Source: Asticcacaulis aquaticus (GTDB lineage Bacteria > Pseudomonadota > Alphaproteobacteria > Caulobacterales > Caulobacteraceae). Taken from it: a stretch of 64,000 nt of DNA. Position numbers and translations under genes: made by a program. The stretch spans positions 62,001-126,000 of the forward strand of contig NZ_JAQQKX010000012.1 of the NCBI RefSeq assembly GCF_028550415.1. The letters run 5' to 3'. Shown here piece by piece: positions 34,491 through 43,575 of this stretch. The notes beneath the pieces were generated by a model. The model did no database searches. It was not told the origin of the DNA and was given only the letters and a program-made list of their open reading frames with translations. How positions within the stretch are numbered: position 1 is the stretch's first letter; each line of letters opens with the position of its first letter.

Positions 34491-34524
34491 TTTCATTCGC
34501 ATATTCAATGAGAATCGTTTGCAT
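34491..34524 (-). promoter_or_regulatory. Possible Fur box upstream of the siderophore receptor
   Basis: On the coding (minus) strand this region reads ATGCAAACGATTCTCATT followed by GAATATGCGAATG, which resembles Fur sites (the GATTCTCATT core). It lies 40-70 bases ahead of the receptor ATG. Iron repression would fit the operon. The match is by eye. Confidence 0.45.
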
Positions 34525-34622
34525 CTGGGTGCGCCAGTCTGCCGCAGACATTTTATCGCTTATAAAACGGACAGTTGAGCGGCCTTCACACAGCCAATTG
34601 ACTGGCATTCAATCCAAAATGG

Positions 34623-36008
34623 TCAGGCGACTTTCGAATACCGGTTCTGAGCGTCAGAGCCTCGGGCATAAGAATCGAAGGCGCATGCCACGTTCCGGAC
34701 AAGCATCTTCAAGGGAGAATGGAAACTGACACGGCGGTCTTCAACCGTAATCATTCCCGCGTCAATGAAATCCGCCAACCGGGCGATATCTGCGTCGAGG
34801 TAGTCTGCTCCGTAGCCGTGCCGTGCAAGAATAGCAGGGATCTCGGCTTCAAAGTAGCACATCAGATCGCTGATTACCGCCTTGCGGAGCTTGTCGTCGC
34901 CCCGGTACGTCCACCCTCGCACGCTGGCCCAGTCGCCGGAAAGAATGCGGTTTTGATAGGTCGTCGATTGCGGAATGTTCTGTACGATTCCGCCTTCGAG
35001 CTCCCCAATCGATGAAGCCCCCAGGCCCAGGAGATAATCGTTTGGCAGAGTCGAGTAACCCATAAAATTACGGCGCAAGGTACGCCCATCGAGGGCACGC
35101 GTCATCTCATCTTCGGGCTTGGCGAAATGATCGATACCAATAGCGCGGTAGCCGTTGGCGGTCAGGTAGTCCGACAGGCGCAGGAACATGGCAACCTTGT
35201 CTTCGATACCCGGCAAGGCTCTCTCATCCATCAGGCTTTGATGCTTCTTCATCCACGGCACATGAGCATAAGAGAAGGCTGAGATACGATTTGCGTCGAG
35301 CGCGCCAACGTGTTCGAGCGTATTCTCGATGCTCTGAAGACTTTGTTTGGGTAGGCCGTAGATGAGATCTATCCCGATATGATCCATACCGTGGTCGCGC
35401 AAATGCCCCATCACGGCCATGACCTGCTCCAGGGGCTGGATGCGATTGATCGCCTGTTGGACTAACGGGTCAGTGTCTTGTACCCCAAGCGATACACGGT
35501 TAAACCCGAAAGCGGCGTAGGCTCTGATTTTGGTCAGGTTCATGCGACGAGGATCGAGTTCGATGCTGATCTCTGCATCAGGCAGAAAAGCAAAAGACTC
35601 GTTGAGCGAGTCGAAAACGCGGCCCATGTCGGCCGGCGTCAGCATGGAGGGCGAGCCGCCACCGAAATGCACACTGTGGACCTTAGGGCGGAAACCGAGA
35701 TGCGTGCCGACCATGCGGATCTCGGCAACCAGCGCCGCGACATAGGCTTCGACCGGGGCGTATTTCAGTGTCGCGCGCGTATTGCAGCCGCAAAAGTGGC
35801 ACATCTGCTCGCAAAAGGGGATATGAAGGTAAAGCGCGATGGGCTGATCTGGACAGAGGGTGGAGAGCCACCCCTGATAAACCTGAAGCGTCAAGCTGCC
35901 AAAATGATGGGCTGAGGGGTAGGAGGTATAGCGCGGCGCCTCTCGCCCCATGAAGCGCATGAGATCATGGTCCTGCCAGGATTTTTGCGGAAACAGCGAG
36001 TCAGGCAT
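34623..36008 (-). CDS. hemN: Oxygen-independent coproporphyrinogen III oxidase HemN
   Basis: Radical-SAM enzyme (461 residues) that makes protoporphyrinogen IX without oxygen. The motif CEQMCHFCGC (C-x3-C-x2-C-x-C) is specific for HemN rather than HemW. Also present are YTSYPSAHHF, HFGGGSPSML, IELDPRR and DLIYGLPKQS. It supplies heme for NarI and the cbb3 oxidase in low oxygen. I see no FNR-type box in the 60 bases upstream, unlike the other anaerobic genes here. Confidence 0.96.
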   Translation of the reverse strand: MPDSLFPQKSWQDHDLMRFMGREAPRYTSYPSAHHFGSLTLQVYQGWLSTLCPDQPIALYLHIPFCEQMCHFCGCNTRATLKYAPVEAYVAALVAEIRMVGTHLGFRPKVHSVHFGGGSPSMLTPADMGRVFDSLNESFAFLPDAEISIELDPRRMNLTKIRAYAAFGFNRVSLGVQDTDPLVQQAINRIQPLEQVMAVMGHLRDHGMDHIGIDLIYGLPKQSLQSIENTLEHVGALDANRISAFSYAHVPWMKKHQSLMDERALPGIEDKVAMFLRLSDYLTANGYRAIGIDHFAKPEDEMTRALDGRTLRRNFMGYSTLPNDYLLGLGASSIGELEGGIVQNIPQSTTYQNRILSGDWASVRGWTYRGDDKLRKAVISDLMCYFEAEIPAILARHGYGADYLDADIARLADFIDAGMITVEDRRVSFHSPLKMLVRNVACAFDSYARGSDAQNRYSKVA

Positions 36009-36070
36009 AATCGAACATCCTCTCGGAGACCCGTCAGTATACCCTTATTTTCATCGCTGTTCGGATGTGG

Positions 36071-36412
36071 TTATTGGCCGCAGGCAACCGATTGCGATCC
36101 CTGGGTTTCAGCGTCAGATGCACGAGCCACATCAACCAGCATGTTGCCTGGAAATTGGCCATCTGCTTCTTCGAGCTGACGAGCGCCTACATAGAAAACC
36201 GCCGTGTCGGTATTGTCGCTGCTGTACACTAGCCCGTGTCGCACAACCATCATTTCTTTGCCTTCAGGGGAAAACCAACGGGCTGAATGAATACGGTAGA
36301 TTGGCTGGCCCGTTTTCAGTTCGTAAACGTAGTCTCCGTAAAGGAAATAGGCTTTTTGCCCTGTCGCACTGTCATACACATACTGTCGCAAATTCGTTCC
36401 CCAGTTGCCCAA
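36071..36412 (-). CDS. Small protein with repeated beta-strand units (possible 4-fold beta-flower type)
   Basis: About 113 residues from a TTG start; no ATG is available near the front. Four similar units of about 18 residues occur: YVYDSATGQKAYFL, YVYELKTGQPIYRI, RWFSPEGKEMMVV and GLVYSSDNTDTAVFYV. This resembles the small 4-fold beta-flower proteins, whose role is unknown. The C-terminal 30 residues are unlike the repeats. The start codon and expression are unsure. Confidence 0.45.
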   Translation of the reverse strand: MGNWGTNLRQYVYDSATGQKAYFLYGDYVYELKTGQPIYRIHSARWFSPEGKEMMVVRHGLVYSSDNTDTAVFYVGARQLEEADGQFPGNMLVDVARASDAETQGSQSVACGQ

Positions 36413-36423
36413 CGCAATTTTAG

Positions 36424-36441
36424 CCTGAAAGCGTTTTCAGG
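36424..36441. repeat. Short inverted repeat between two leftward genes
   Basis: CCTGAAA (36424-36430) and TTTCAGG (36435-36441) pair across GCGT. It lies 12 bases upstream of the TTG start of the small beta-repeat gene and downstream of the araC remnant. It could be an operator or a weak RNA hairpin; no T-run follows. Confidence 0.35.
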
Positions 36442-36530
36442 TAATTGATTTTGCAAACTACGAACAATGTTCTGTCCAAAAATGCAAAATTCGAGCGCTT
36501 GCGATCATTGGCGAGCGTTGGATCACTTAG

Positions 36531-37100
36531 TCAGAGAACATCAACGGCTTCGGCCTCGTTCTGTTGCCGCCGCCGGTATTGGGACGGCGTACAGTTAGAC
36601 CAGCCTGTGAAGGCTCGGGTAAACGCGGCGTTCGATGCGTATCCCAGGAATTCACTGACGGAATCTATTGGGATGGAGGTTTGCGCCAGGAGGTTCGAGG
36701 CCATATCCTCGCGGACGTTCTGAAGGATGGTGCGGAAGGACTCACCTTCATCATTTAGCAACCGCTGCATCTTTTTCTCGCTCATTCCAAGCGATCGCGC
36801 CACTTGGGCGGCCGTGCATAGCTCGCTACCGATAACGATCGCGATAGCTTGAAATACAGCGGTTCTAAGGGTCTTCTGCATCGGCAAAATTCCCGATATT
36901 TGCCCTCTCAGATAGGTTTCCATGACTGCTTTAAACATCCCAAGGCCACCGCGTGTGGGCAAGTCGAGCACGTCAGCGTCAAATACGATCTCGTTGTAAG
37001 GAGCGTTGAAAACTACCGGGCAGCCATAGATTTCGGCGTGCAGATCAGTTCTTGCGGGCGCCTCATGATGAAAGTGAACACTTCTCAGAGCCAGGCAGGT
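36531..37100 (-). pseudogene. AraC-family regulator, N-terminally truncated
   Basis: The HTH region is intact (AAQVARSLGMSEKKMQRLLN, then VSEFLGYASNAAFTRAFTGW). Upstream of the apparent ATG (36971) the frame remains open and reads family sequence (HFHHEAPARTDLHAEIYGCP, VVFNAPYNEIVFDADVLDLP) back to at least 37095, where it runs into the end of the alpha-CTD-like gene. The first roughly 130-150 residues of a normal AraC regulator are missing, so this is a truncated gene. Confidence 0.7.
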
Positions 37101-37504
37101 GCAACGGGGTGGATGTAAACCTCTGCCGTTTCCGAAATCTCCTCACCGAGCTTTAATCCGAACGAGGCCAGTGTTTTTTCAATCAGGGCAATAGAGCGCG
37201 CACCGATCCGAGGATTCCGGCGCAAATCGTCGGCAGAGATACGGCAGAGGTCGCCCACGAAATGGACATCCTCATTTCGAAAAGCGTCACGGACCCTCGG
37301 CGGCCAGACTAGCTCATCGAGGCGCATGAGAAATGGAGATTTGGCGGGACGGAGAGGGCCCTGATTAGGCGCGATGTGGAGCTTTACGATCGTGCCGGCT
37401 TTCACGCCTGTGGCAAGCAGCTCAAGAATTTCCCCACCGTCGGCTAACGGCGTGCGACGAACCACCTCGCAGTCCAATATCATACGTTCTTTATCGTGGC
37501 TCAT
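37085..37504 (-). CDS. Small RNA-polymerase alpha-CTD-like protein coupled to ccoI
   Basis: 139-residue protein. Residues 64-122 resemble the RNA-polymerase alpha-subunit C-terminal domain: DELVWPPRVRDAFRNE, VHFVGDLCRISADDL, NPRIGARSIALIEKTL, SFGLKLG, which parallels LSVRALNCL, VGDLV and NFGRKSLNEI, LGLKLG. Residues 1-60 look like a small beta domain. The ATG overlaps the ccoI stop as ATGA, so translation is coupled to the cbb3 assembly operon. The last 15 residues may come from a rearrangement junction with the araC fragment. Function unknown; DNA or protein contact is inferred from the fold. Confidence 0.6.
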   Translation of the reverse strand: MSHDKERMILDCEVVRRTPLADGGEILELLATGVKAGTIVKLHIAPNQGPLRPAKSPFLMRLDELVWPPRVRDAFRNEDVHFVGDLCRISADDLRRNPRIGARSIALIEKTLASFGLKLGEEISETAEVYIHPVAPAWL

Positions 37505-39678
37505 TTGGACAGTCTCACTCTTAACCTGAACGCATTCAGGACGACCAGTAGGGATGATGCCGACATGGCGATCGCTGCCAGCATTGGCGTTACCAATCCT
37601 GCAACGGCCAAGGGGACTGCGACCAGGTTGTAACCGAGTGCCAGCAGGAAGTTCTGGCGGATGATACGCTGCGTGAGGCGGGCTATGTCAAACGCAAACA
37701 CCACACTTCCCAAGGCCTGGCCGCGGAAGACGAGATCAGCGGCGTTTTGAGTAATATCCAGTCCGCTCGACGGCGACATAGATACCGTCGCAGCTGACAG
37801 AGCAGCGGCGTCGTTCAGCCCATCTCCCACCATCAGCACCCGTTTTCCTTCGGCCTGGAGTGTCTCGACGACGCGCAATTTGTCGGCCGGAGTCAATTCG
37901 CCTCTGGCATCTTCGATCCCCATTCCGGCGGCAACATGACGAACCACCTTTGCCCGGTCGCCGGACAGCATCATGACGTTCAAGCCACGGCTCCTGAGTG
38001 CCTGGGCAGTGGACAGGGCGTCGGAACGCAGCGCGTCCTCGAATGTCAGACGAATGGCTGGCTGGTTTCCTCGTTTGAACCACATTTCGAGCTCGACATC
38101 GGATGACGACGGCACGCCAATCCATGACGCCTTTCCCAGGCGCACGGTATCAGTTCCTACAGAGGCCTGCAGACCGAAGCCCGGCAGTTCTTCCACACTG
38201 CCAATTCCGGCATCAAGCTCAACCTGATGTCTGCAAATTGCCGCAGAAAGCGGGTGCCGGCTCAGGGAGCACATGGTCACAGCCGCACGCCTGTCTGCCT
38301 CGCACAAAGCGTCGGGATTGGTCCATTCCGCCTGGCCCATTGTGACCGTGCCGGTCTTGTCCAGTACTACGGTGTCGATCGTCGCCAAGGTCTCGAGACC
38401 TTTGCCGGACTTAACCAGCACCCCGCGTTTAAACAACTGGCCCGACGCCAGGACCTGGGCTACGGGTACAGCCAAACCCAATGCGCAGGGACAGGTAACG
38501 ATCAGGACCGCAGTGGCCTTCAGCAGACCGTCCTCCCAAGGGGTATGGGCCACCAGCAGCCAGCCAAGAAATGTAATTGCAGCGAGGATATGTACGGCTG
38601 GCGCATAGATGGCGGCTACGCGATCAGCGATGCGAACATAGCGAGCCTGCCCCTGTTCTGCGATCTCCATCATCCGAACGACCTCGGACAACAGGCTATC
38701 GCCCGACGCGGCGTCAACCCGAGCTTCCAGCGGCGCCGAGAGATTAATAGTCCCGGCAAAAAGTCGCTGGCCAGGCTGAACACTTACAGGAAGCGTTTCA
38801 CCCGAAATAAGGCTGGCATCGACTTCAGATACGCCGTTCACAACCGTGCTGTCGGCGGCGATCTTCTCGCCGATGGCGATGCGCAACATCATTCCAGCGA
38901 CAAGCTCACAATTTCGAAGCGTACGTACAGCACCATCTTCAATGACAGTTGCCGTCCCGTCTAGCATAGCCAGCAGGCCCTCTGCGGCTTCGCGAGCCTT
39001 GCCTCGCGCCTTTACATCGAGGAACCTCCCAATCAGAAGAAAGAAGAGGAGCATGACCGAAGCGTCGTAGTAAACAAAGCGCCCATGGGTCACCGTCTCA
39101 TATAAGCTCATTCCCCCGGCGAGCAGGACCGCGATCGAAATGGGCACATCCATATTGGTGCGGCCGTGACGAAGGGCCGAAACTGCGCTCAGATAGAAGG
39201 GACGACCGGCATAGAGCATGGCGGGCAGGGCAACGAGCGCCATTGCCCAGTGCATGAGGTCTCTTGTAGCACCAGTAAGGGCGGCTTCAGACGTAAACCA
39301 CAAAGCGTCCGAGAAGAGCATGACATAGGTCGTGGCGAAACCCGCTACCGCCATGCAGCGGAGTATGAATTGTTCTTCGTCATGTTGGCCGGCGAGCTTG
39401 GCGCTAAGATCGAAGGGTGCCACAGAAAACCCCATGCCCTCGATCATCTCTGCGAGTTCGTTCGCTCGGGCCCGGGCTCGCTCACCTACGTTATCCCATA
39501 CGATTCTCAACCGCTGGGTTGAATAGTTTATGCGAGCTTCGACTCCGGGCTCTGCGTTAAGGGCGCTTTCGATCTTCCAGGCGCACGCAGCACAGCTCAT
39601 TCCGTCAATCTGCAGAAACAGACCGGTGCGGCCATCTTTCTCTTCGGTGGCATAACATGCATAGTCAGTCACGTTCAT
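37501..39678 (-). CDS. ccoI: Copper-translocating P1B-type ATPase CcoI/FixI
   Basis: 725-residue inner-membrane ATPase that delivers copper for cbb3 oxidase assembly. The N-terminal metal site is GMSCAACAWKIE. The membrane site is CPCALG, the phosphorylation site DKTGTVTMG, the HP motif in LSRHPLSAA, and the nucleotide/hinge motifs MLSGDRAK and GDGLNDAAAL. The start at 39678 overlaps ccoS. Order ccoS-ccoI differs from the commoner ccoI-ccoS. Confidence 0.95.
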   Translation of the reverse strand: MNVTDYACYATEEKDGRTGLFLQIDGMSCAACAWKIESALNAEPGVEARINYSTQRLRIVWDNVGERARARANELAEMIEGMGFSVAPFDLSAKLAGQHDEEQFILRCMAVAGFATTYVMLFSDALWFTSEAALTGATRDLMHWAMALVALPAMLYAGRPFYLSAVSALRHGRTNMDVPISIAVLLAGGMSLYETVTHGRFVYYDASVMLLFFLLIGRFLDVKARGKAREAAEGLLAMLDGTATVIEDGAVRTLRNCELVAGMMLRIAIGEKIAADSTVVNGVSEVDASLISGETLPVSVQPGQRLFAGTINLSAPLEARVDAASGDSLLSEVVRMMEIAEQGQARYVRIADRVAAIYAPAVHILAAITFLGWLLVAHTPWEDGLLKATAVLIVTCPCALGLAVPVAQVLASGQLFKRGVLVKSGKGLETLATIDTVVLDKTGTVTMGQAEWTNPDALCEADRRAAVTMCSLSRHPLSAAICRHQVELDAGIGSVEELPGFGLQASVGTDTVRLGKASWIGVPSSSDVELEMWFKRGNQPAIRLTFEDALRSDALSTAQALRSRGLNVMMLSGDRAKVVRHVAAGMGIEDARGELTPADKLRVVETLQAEGKRVLMVGDGLNDAAALSAATVSMSPSSGLDITQNAADLVFRGQALGSVVFAFDIARLTQRIIRQNFLLALGYNLVAVPLAVAGLVTPMLAAIAMSASSLLVVLNAFRLRVRLSK

Positions 39679-39814
39679 CATCCTCGTGAAGGATGCGTTG
39701 AGCCTGCATATCCGGGTCTTCGAATTGATGGGTGCGCACCGCCCACATGAACGCCCCGACCCCAAGACCTGCCAGACATCCTGCCGCCACGAAGAGAAGG
39801 AGGAAAATATCCAT
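39665..39814 (-). CDS. ccoS: Cbb3 oxidase assembly protein CcoS/FixS
   Basis: 49-residue single-span membrane protein, read directly from the sequence. It has a hydrophobic start (MDIFLLLFVAAGCLAGLGVG), then AFMWAVRTHQFEDPD and AQRILHEDDE, the typical CcoS pattern of a Trp-rich membrane exit, Q-F-x-D and acidic tail. It overlaps the ccoI start by 14 bases and begins 1 base after ccoH. Needed for cofactor insertion in cbb3 oxidase in other bacteria. Confidence 0.9.
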   Translation of the reverse strand: MDIFLLLFVAAGCLAGLGVGAFMWAVRTHQFEDPDMQAQRILHEDDERD

Positions 39815-39815
39815 A

Positions 39816-40307
39816 TCAGTTCTCGAAGATGTATCGAGTTTGCAGCTGTTGACCGTGGTCCTCGACGGTTACGTGCGCTGACCAGCCGGCTCTGACGGGC
39901 AGGTCAATCTTTGCCTCGTATATCCCGCGGCCGCTGTGGGTGAGAACGGCGTGACGATCGTTCGTCTTTACGGAAGGATGAACAAACCAAACCTCGACCC
40001 TTGCGTCCTCCATGGCGACTCCTCGATCTGAAGCACTAACTCGATAGACACCGTCGCGGAACGCCCCATTTACTTTCCAGCCGAGCCCTTCCTGCGCGGC
40101 CTCAGCATCGAGGGCATTGTTGTAGGCCAACCCTTTTTCGTATGCCTGAGCCGTCACTTCGCTGGGCGCATGGCGGAAAGCCAGCACGGTAAAGGCAATC
40201 AGGGGCAGCATGAAGCTGATAAAAAAGGCAGCGATGAACCATGGCACGAAACGTCCACGACGACGATCAATGTCTGCCTGGGTTTCAGCGGACGAAATAG
40301 CTTTCAT
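39816..40307 (-). CDS. ccoH: Cbb3 oxidase assembly protein CcoH/FixH
   Basis: 163-residue protein with one N-terminal membrane span (FVPWFIAAFFISFMLPLIAF) and a periplasmic FixH domain (QAYEKGLAYNNALD, then HSGRGIYEAKIDLP). Assembly factor for the cbb3 complex. The ATG at 40307 is preferred; a GTG at 40316 is also in frame. Overlaps ccoG by 23 bases. Confidence 0.88.
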   Translation of the reverse strand: MKAISSAETQADIDRRRGRFVPWFIAAFFISFMLPLIAFTVLAFRHAPSEVTAQAYEKGLAYNNALDAEAAQEGLGWKVNGAFRDGVYRVSASDRGVAMEDARVEVWFVHPSVKTNDRHAVLTHSGRGIYEAKIDLPVRAGWSAHVTVEDHGQQLQTRYIFEN

Positions 40308-41733
40308 GGTGCGCACTTTCGCGGGTTACTGGATCGGTCAGAATAAAGCGGATTTCCGTGCGGCCGGCGGCGTTGCCGTCAGAGACCAGTCTTACGCGGA
40401 ATGTGCCCACACTGTTTGCGGGGACCAGGAGACGCTGAACAGGTGTGTCCCCGGCGGCCAGAACCGTAAGTTCATTAACTCTGACGCCATCGACTGACAG
40501 ATTGTAGGCCCGATCATCGTGAGACTTGTTCAGGATTTTCAAGCTGTAAGTATTGCGGACTTCGCCGTCGCTCAATCTGACAAATTGCGGCGCACGGGTA
40601 TGAATCACATTCAATTCGGTAAGGGGACGGGTAATAATAGCACCAACCATGGTCATGCCGACGCTCAGCAGGATTGCCGCATAGACAAGCGTTCGGGGCC
40701 GCGCCCAGCGGAGCGATTGATTTGAAGCGCTGTCGTTCCGTTTCGATTCGGGCGGTTTGGCTGCGAGCCCAATATTCAATCTGTGGCTGGTGCTACGACG
40801 GGCCAACTGATTGTTTTCGGTGTCATAACGTATCAGCCCGGTTGGCAGGTTGACCTTGGTCATTATGTCGTCGCATGCATCTATACAGAGCCCACAGGAG
40901 ATGCATTCCATTTGCAGGCCTTCTCGTATGTCGATACCCATTGGGCAGACAACGACGCACGCCTTGCAATCGATACAGTGTCCTCGTCCTTCCCAGGTTG
41001 CGCCCGCCTTATGCTTGCCGCGCGGTTCCCCCCGTTCGGGTTGGTACGATATAATCAGGGTATCCTTATCGAACATGGCCGACTGGAAGCGCGCATAAGG
41101 ACACATGTAGGTGCAAACGTTCTCGCGCGCGAAACCCGCCATAAAATAGGTCGAGAGAGTAAGGGCAATCACCCAGCCCAACACTGTCCATGAAACGTTG
41201 AAATGGATTATGTCCGTAAAGAGCGCAGGCGCATCATTGAAGTAGAACACCCAGGCACCGCCGGTTAGCGCCCCAATCAACAACCAGCTCAGATGGGTAA
41301 CAGCCTTTTTCCAGATCTTTTCGGAGGTCCAGGCACTTTCGTCGAGCTTTCGGCGCGCATTGCGATCACCCTGGACAAAACGCTCTACCCAGACAAAAAG
41401 ATCTGTCCATACCGTTTGAGGACAAGCGTATCCGCACCAGACCCGGCCGAGGAGCGCAGTGGCAAAAAAGAGTCCTATGGCTGCCAGAATAAGAACACCC
41501 ACGAGCAGGTAGACTTCCTGCGGCCAGATCTCGATGCCGAAAAAGTATCCGCGTTGTCCGGTTAGATCCACCAATATGGCCTGATCGGGGACATGAGCCC
41601 CCCGATCCCATCTCAGCCAGGGTGCCAGATAGTAGATGCCGAGGAGGACGCACATCGCGATCCATTTGACAGATCGGAACGTCCCTTTCACCCGGCGAGG
41701 ATAGATTTTGGCAGCTTTTTCGAAGTACGACAT
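40285..41733 (-). CDS. ccoG: CcoG/FixG/RdxA polyferredoxin-like copper-handling protein
   Basis: 482-residue membrane protein with about five spans and two 4Fe-4S motifs (CIDCKACVVVCPMGIDI and CISCGLCIDACD), followed by a C-terminal Ig-like domain. The CGYACPQTVWTDLF and CTYMCPYARFQSAM motifs fit the family, recently described as a Cu(II) reductase for oxidase assembly. 55 bases after ccoP. Confidence 0.94.
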   Translation of the reverse strand: MSYFEKAAKIYPRRVKGTFRSVKWIAMCVLLGIYYLAPWLRWDRGAHVPDQAILVDLTGQRGYFFGIEIWPQEVYLLVGVLILAAIGLFFATALLGRVWCGYACPQTVWTDLFVWVERFVQGDRNARRKLDESAWTSEKIWKKAVTHLSWLLIGALTGGAWVFYFNDAPALFTDIIHFNVSWTVLGWVIALTLSTYFMAGFARENVCTYMCPYARFQSAMFDKDTLIISYQPERGEPRGKHKAGATWEGRGHCIDCKACVVVCPMGIDIREGLQMECISCGLCIDACDDIMTKVNLPTGLIRYDTENNQLARRSTSHRLNIGLAAKPPESKRNDSASNQSLRWARPRTLVYAAILLSVGMTMVGAIITRPLTELNVIHTRAPQFVRLSDGEVRNTYSLKILNKSHDDRAYNLSVDGVRVNELTVLAAGDTPVQRLLVPANSVGTFRVRLVSDGNAAGRTEIRFILTDPVTRESAHHESYFVR

Positions 41734-41787
41734 ATGGATTACTTTGAGTTCGTCTCCCGGCGCAGGGGAACGCCGGGAGATGCTCAG

Positions 41788-42666
41788 TCACTCACCTTCG
41801 CCCAAACTGTGAACGTAGATGGCGACCTGACGGCGTGAATCGTCGCTTAGTCGGCCTTCCCATGTTGGCATAACTCCAGCCCGACCATTTGTTATGGTTT
41901 GGACGATCGAGGCCTTATCGCCTCCATATAGCCAAATGGAATCGTTAAGGCGCGGAGCGCCCATTTGGCGGTTTCCGGCGCCGCCGGCGCCGTGACAGCT
42001 GACGCAGTTCTGTTCGAATACGGCCTGCCCGCGCGTAAAGGCGTCATTCCCGGTACCAGCCCGCATATTGACGAGATAGGTTGCTACATCGTCGACCTGC
42101 TCGGCCGTAAGCATGCCGCCTCGGCCAAATGCTGGCATCAAGGTCTGATGCGTATCGGGATGGGAGGACCGGCTGCCGACCTTTATGGTGTGGTAGATAT
42201 CCTCGACAGTGCCTCCAAACAGCCAGTCGTCGTCGTTCAGATTGGGGTAACCCTTGCGGCCTTCACCGCCCGATCCGTGACAGGCGGCGCAATTCTCCTT
42301 GAAAACAACTTCACCGCCGGCCCGCGCGAATTCGTAAAGACCGGGGTCGGCTTTGATTTGATCAAAATCGGACGCGCGAAACTTGGTCAGCCACACGCTC
42401 TGTCGCTGTGTGATCTGCGCTTCCTCGCGCTTGAGCTTGTCATACTGTGTCCATCCCATGATGCCCTTCGTGTGACCGGTTAAGGTCGGCCACGCGGGAT
42501 AGACAATCCAGTAGCCGACAGCCCAGACAATGGTAACCAACCAGACAATGAGCCACCAGCGTGGTGCTGGGTTATTCAGTTCTTTCAGACCGTCCCATTC
42601 GTGCCCTGTTGTTTCGACACCGCTTGTTTCATCGATCTCTTTTCGCTTTTCGTGGTCATTGATCAT
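41788..42666 (-). CDS. ccoP: Cbb3 oxidase diheme subunit CcoP
   Basis: 292-residue subunit with an N-terminal membrane span (WWLIVWLVTIVWAVGYWIVY) and two c-type heme sites, CAACH and CVSCH, with axial Met candidates in LMPAFG and GVMPTW. It carries electrons from the cytochrome bc1 complex to CcoO/CcoN. The ATG at 42666 lies inside the end of ccoQ. Confidence 0.96.
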   Translation of the reverse strand: MINDHEKRKEIDETSGVETTGHEWDGLKELNNPAPRWWLIVWLVTIVWAVGYWIVYPAWPTLTGHTKGIMGWTQYDKLKREEAQITQRQSVWLTKFRASDFDQIKADPGLYEFARAGGEVVFKENCAACHGSGGEGRKGYPNLNDDDWLFGGTVEDIYHTIKVGSRSSHPDTHQTLMPAFGRGGMLTAEQVDDVATYLVNMRAGTGNDAFTRGQAVFEQNCVSCHGAGGAGNRQMGAPRLNDSIWLYGGDKASIVQTITNGRAGVMPTWEGRLSDDSRRQVAIYVHSLGEGE

Positions 42667-42811
42667 TGTGGGTGTCCTCGTCATTGAGAGGAATCAGGCG
42701 ATGGGCCTGGAGCTTGTCCTTGTTTTTGGGCCAGTAGGCCCATGCGGCGATGCCGAGGAAAACGACGGTGAAGGCGAGCGTGATCAGGCCTCCAAGCAGG
42801 GAGGTATTCAT
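42656..42811 (-). CDS. ccoQ: Cbb3 oxidase small subunit CcoQ
   Basis: 51-residue single-span protein read directly from sequence: [35 protein letters not shown], then an acidic tail. The WAYWPKNK exit is typical of CcoQ. It starts on the last base of ccoO and overlaps ccoP by 11 bases. It is thought to stabilise CcoP in the complex. Confidence 0.92.
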   Translation of the reverse strand: MNTSLLGGLITLAFTVVFLGIAAWAYWPKNKDKLQAHRLIPLNDEDTHNDQ

Positions 42812-43575
42812 CATTTGGATTTCTCCGCAGGCTTGGCTTGCTTCTTGATGACGTAGTCGGGATTGTAGGTCGTAAAATCGACGTCCGTACCCAGCTTTTG
42901 CAGGTAGGCGATCAGGGCGTCCATTTCGGTAATCTCATCCGGATTGCCATCGAAGTCGCGGACCGCAACCTTCTCTCCGTACCGTTCCAAAAGGCCCGTC
43001 GGATCGATGATTGGATCCGGGTTGGCCTGGGCTTCATAGTCATTCGCGGCTTCGGAGATCATTTCCTTTGTGTAGGGAACACCGAGGCCGGCAAGCGTCT
43101 GCAGGCGTCTTTTGATACGCCAGTCGCCGTATGGTCTGTCGGCCAGGAAGGCATAGCTCGGCATGATCGACTCCGGCACTACAGCGCGCGGATTCTTTAA
43201 GTGTGCGACATGCCATTCATCCGAATATTTGCCGCCCACGCGGGCCAGGTCCGGACCGGTGCGTTTCGAACCCCAAACAAATGGGTGATCGTACATACTT
43301 TCCGCCGCCAGCGAGTAGTGGCCATAGCGTTGCTGCTCGTCTCGTAGGGGGCGAATCTGCTGGGAATGGCAGGTATTGCAGCCTTCGCGTATGTATATTT
43401 GCTGACCCATAAGCTCGAGTGGCGTATAGGGACGCACGCCCTTCACCGGCTCGACAGTGGTTTCCATGCGGAACAGGGGCACGATCTCGATGATGCCGCC
43501 GATCGACACGGCAATCACTGTGAAGATCAGCAACCAGATCGAGTTGCGTTCGAGTTTTGCGTGTTTCTCAAGCAT
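42811..43575 (-). CDS. ccoO: Cbb3 oxidase monoheme subunit CcoO
   Basis: 254-residue membrane-anchored cytochrome c. One N-terminal span ([20 protein letters not shown]), a heme site [12 protein letters not shown] and the conserved [16 protein letters not shown] and [18 protein letters not shown]. Start overlaps the ccoN stop as TGATG. Confidence 0.97.
   Translation of the reverse strand: MLEKHAKLERNSIWLLIFTVIAVSIGGIIEIVPLFRMETTVEPVKGVRPYTPLELMGQQIYIREGCNTCHSQQIRPLRDEQQRYGHYSLAAESMYDHPFVWGSKRTGPDLARVGGKYSDEWHVAHLKNPRAVVPESIMPSYAFLADRPYGDWRIKRRLQTLAGLGVPYTKEMISEAANDYEAQANPDPIIDPTGLLERYGEKVAVRDFDGNPDEITEMDALIAYLQKLGTDVDFTTYNPDYVIKKQAKPAEKSK

Noticed and set aside
36424-36441. Inverted repeat as an intrinsic terminator
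   Set aside because: No T-run on either strand and a 4-base loop in a short stem; listed only as a repeat.
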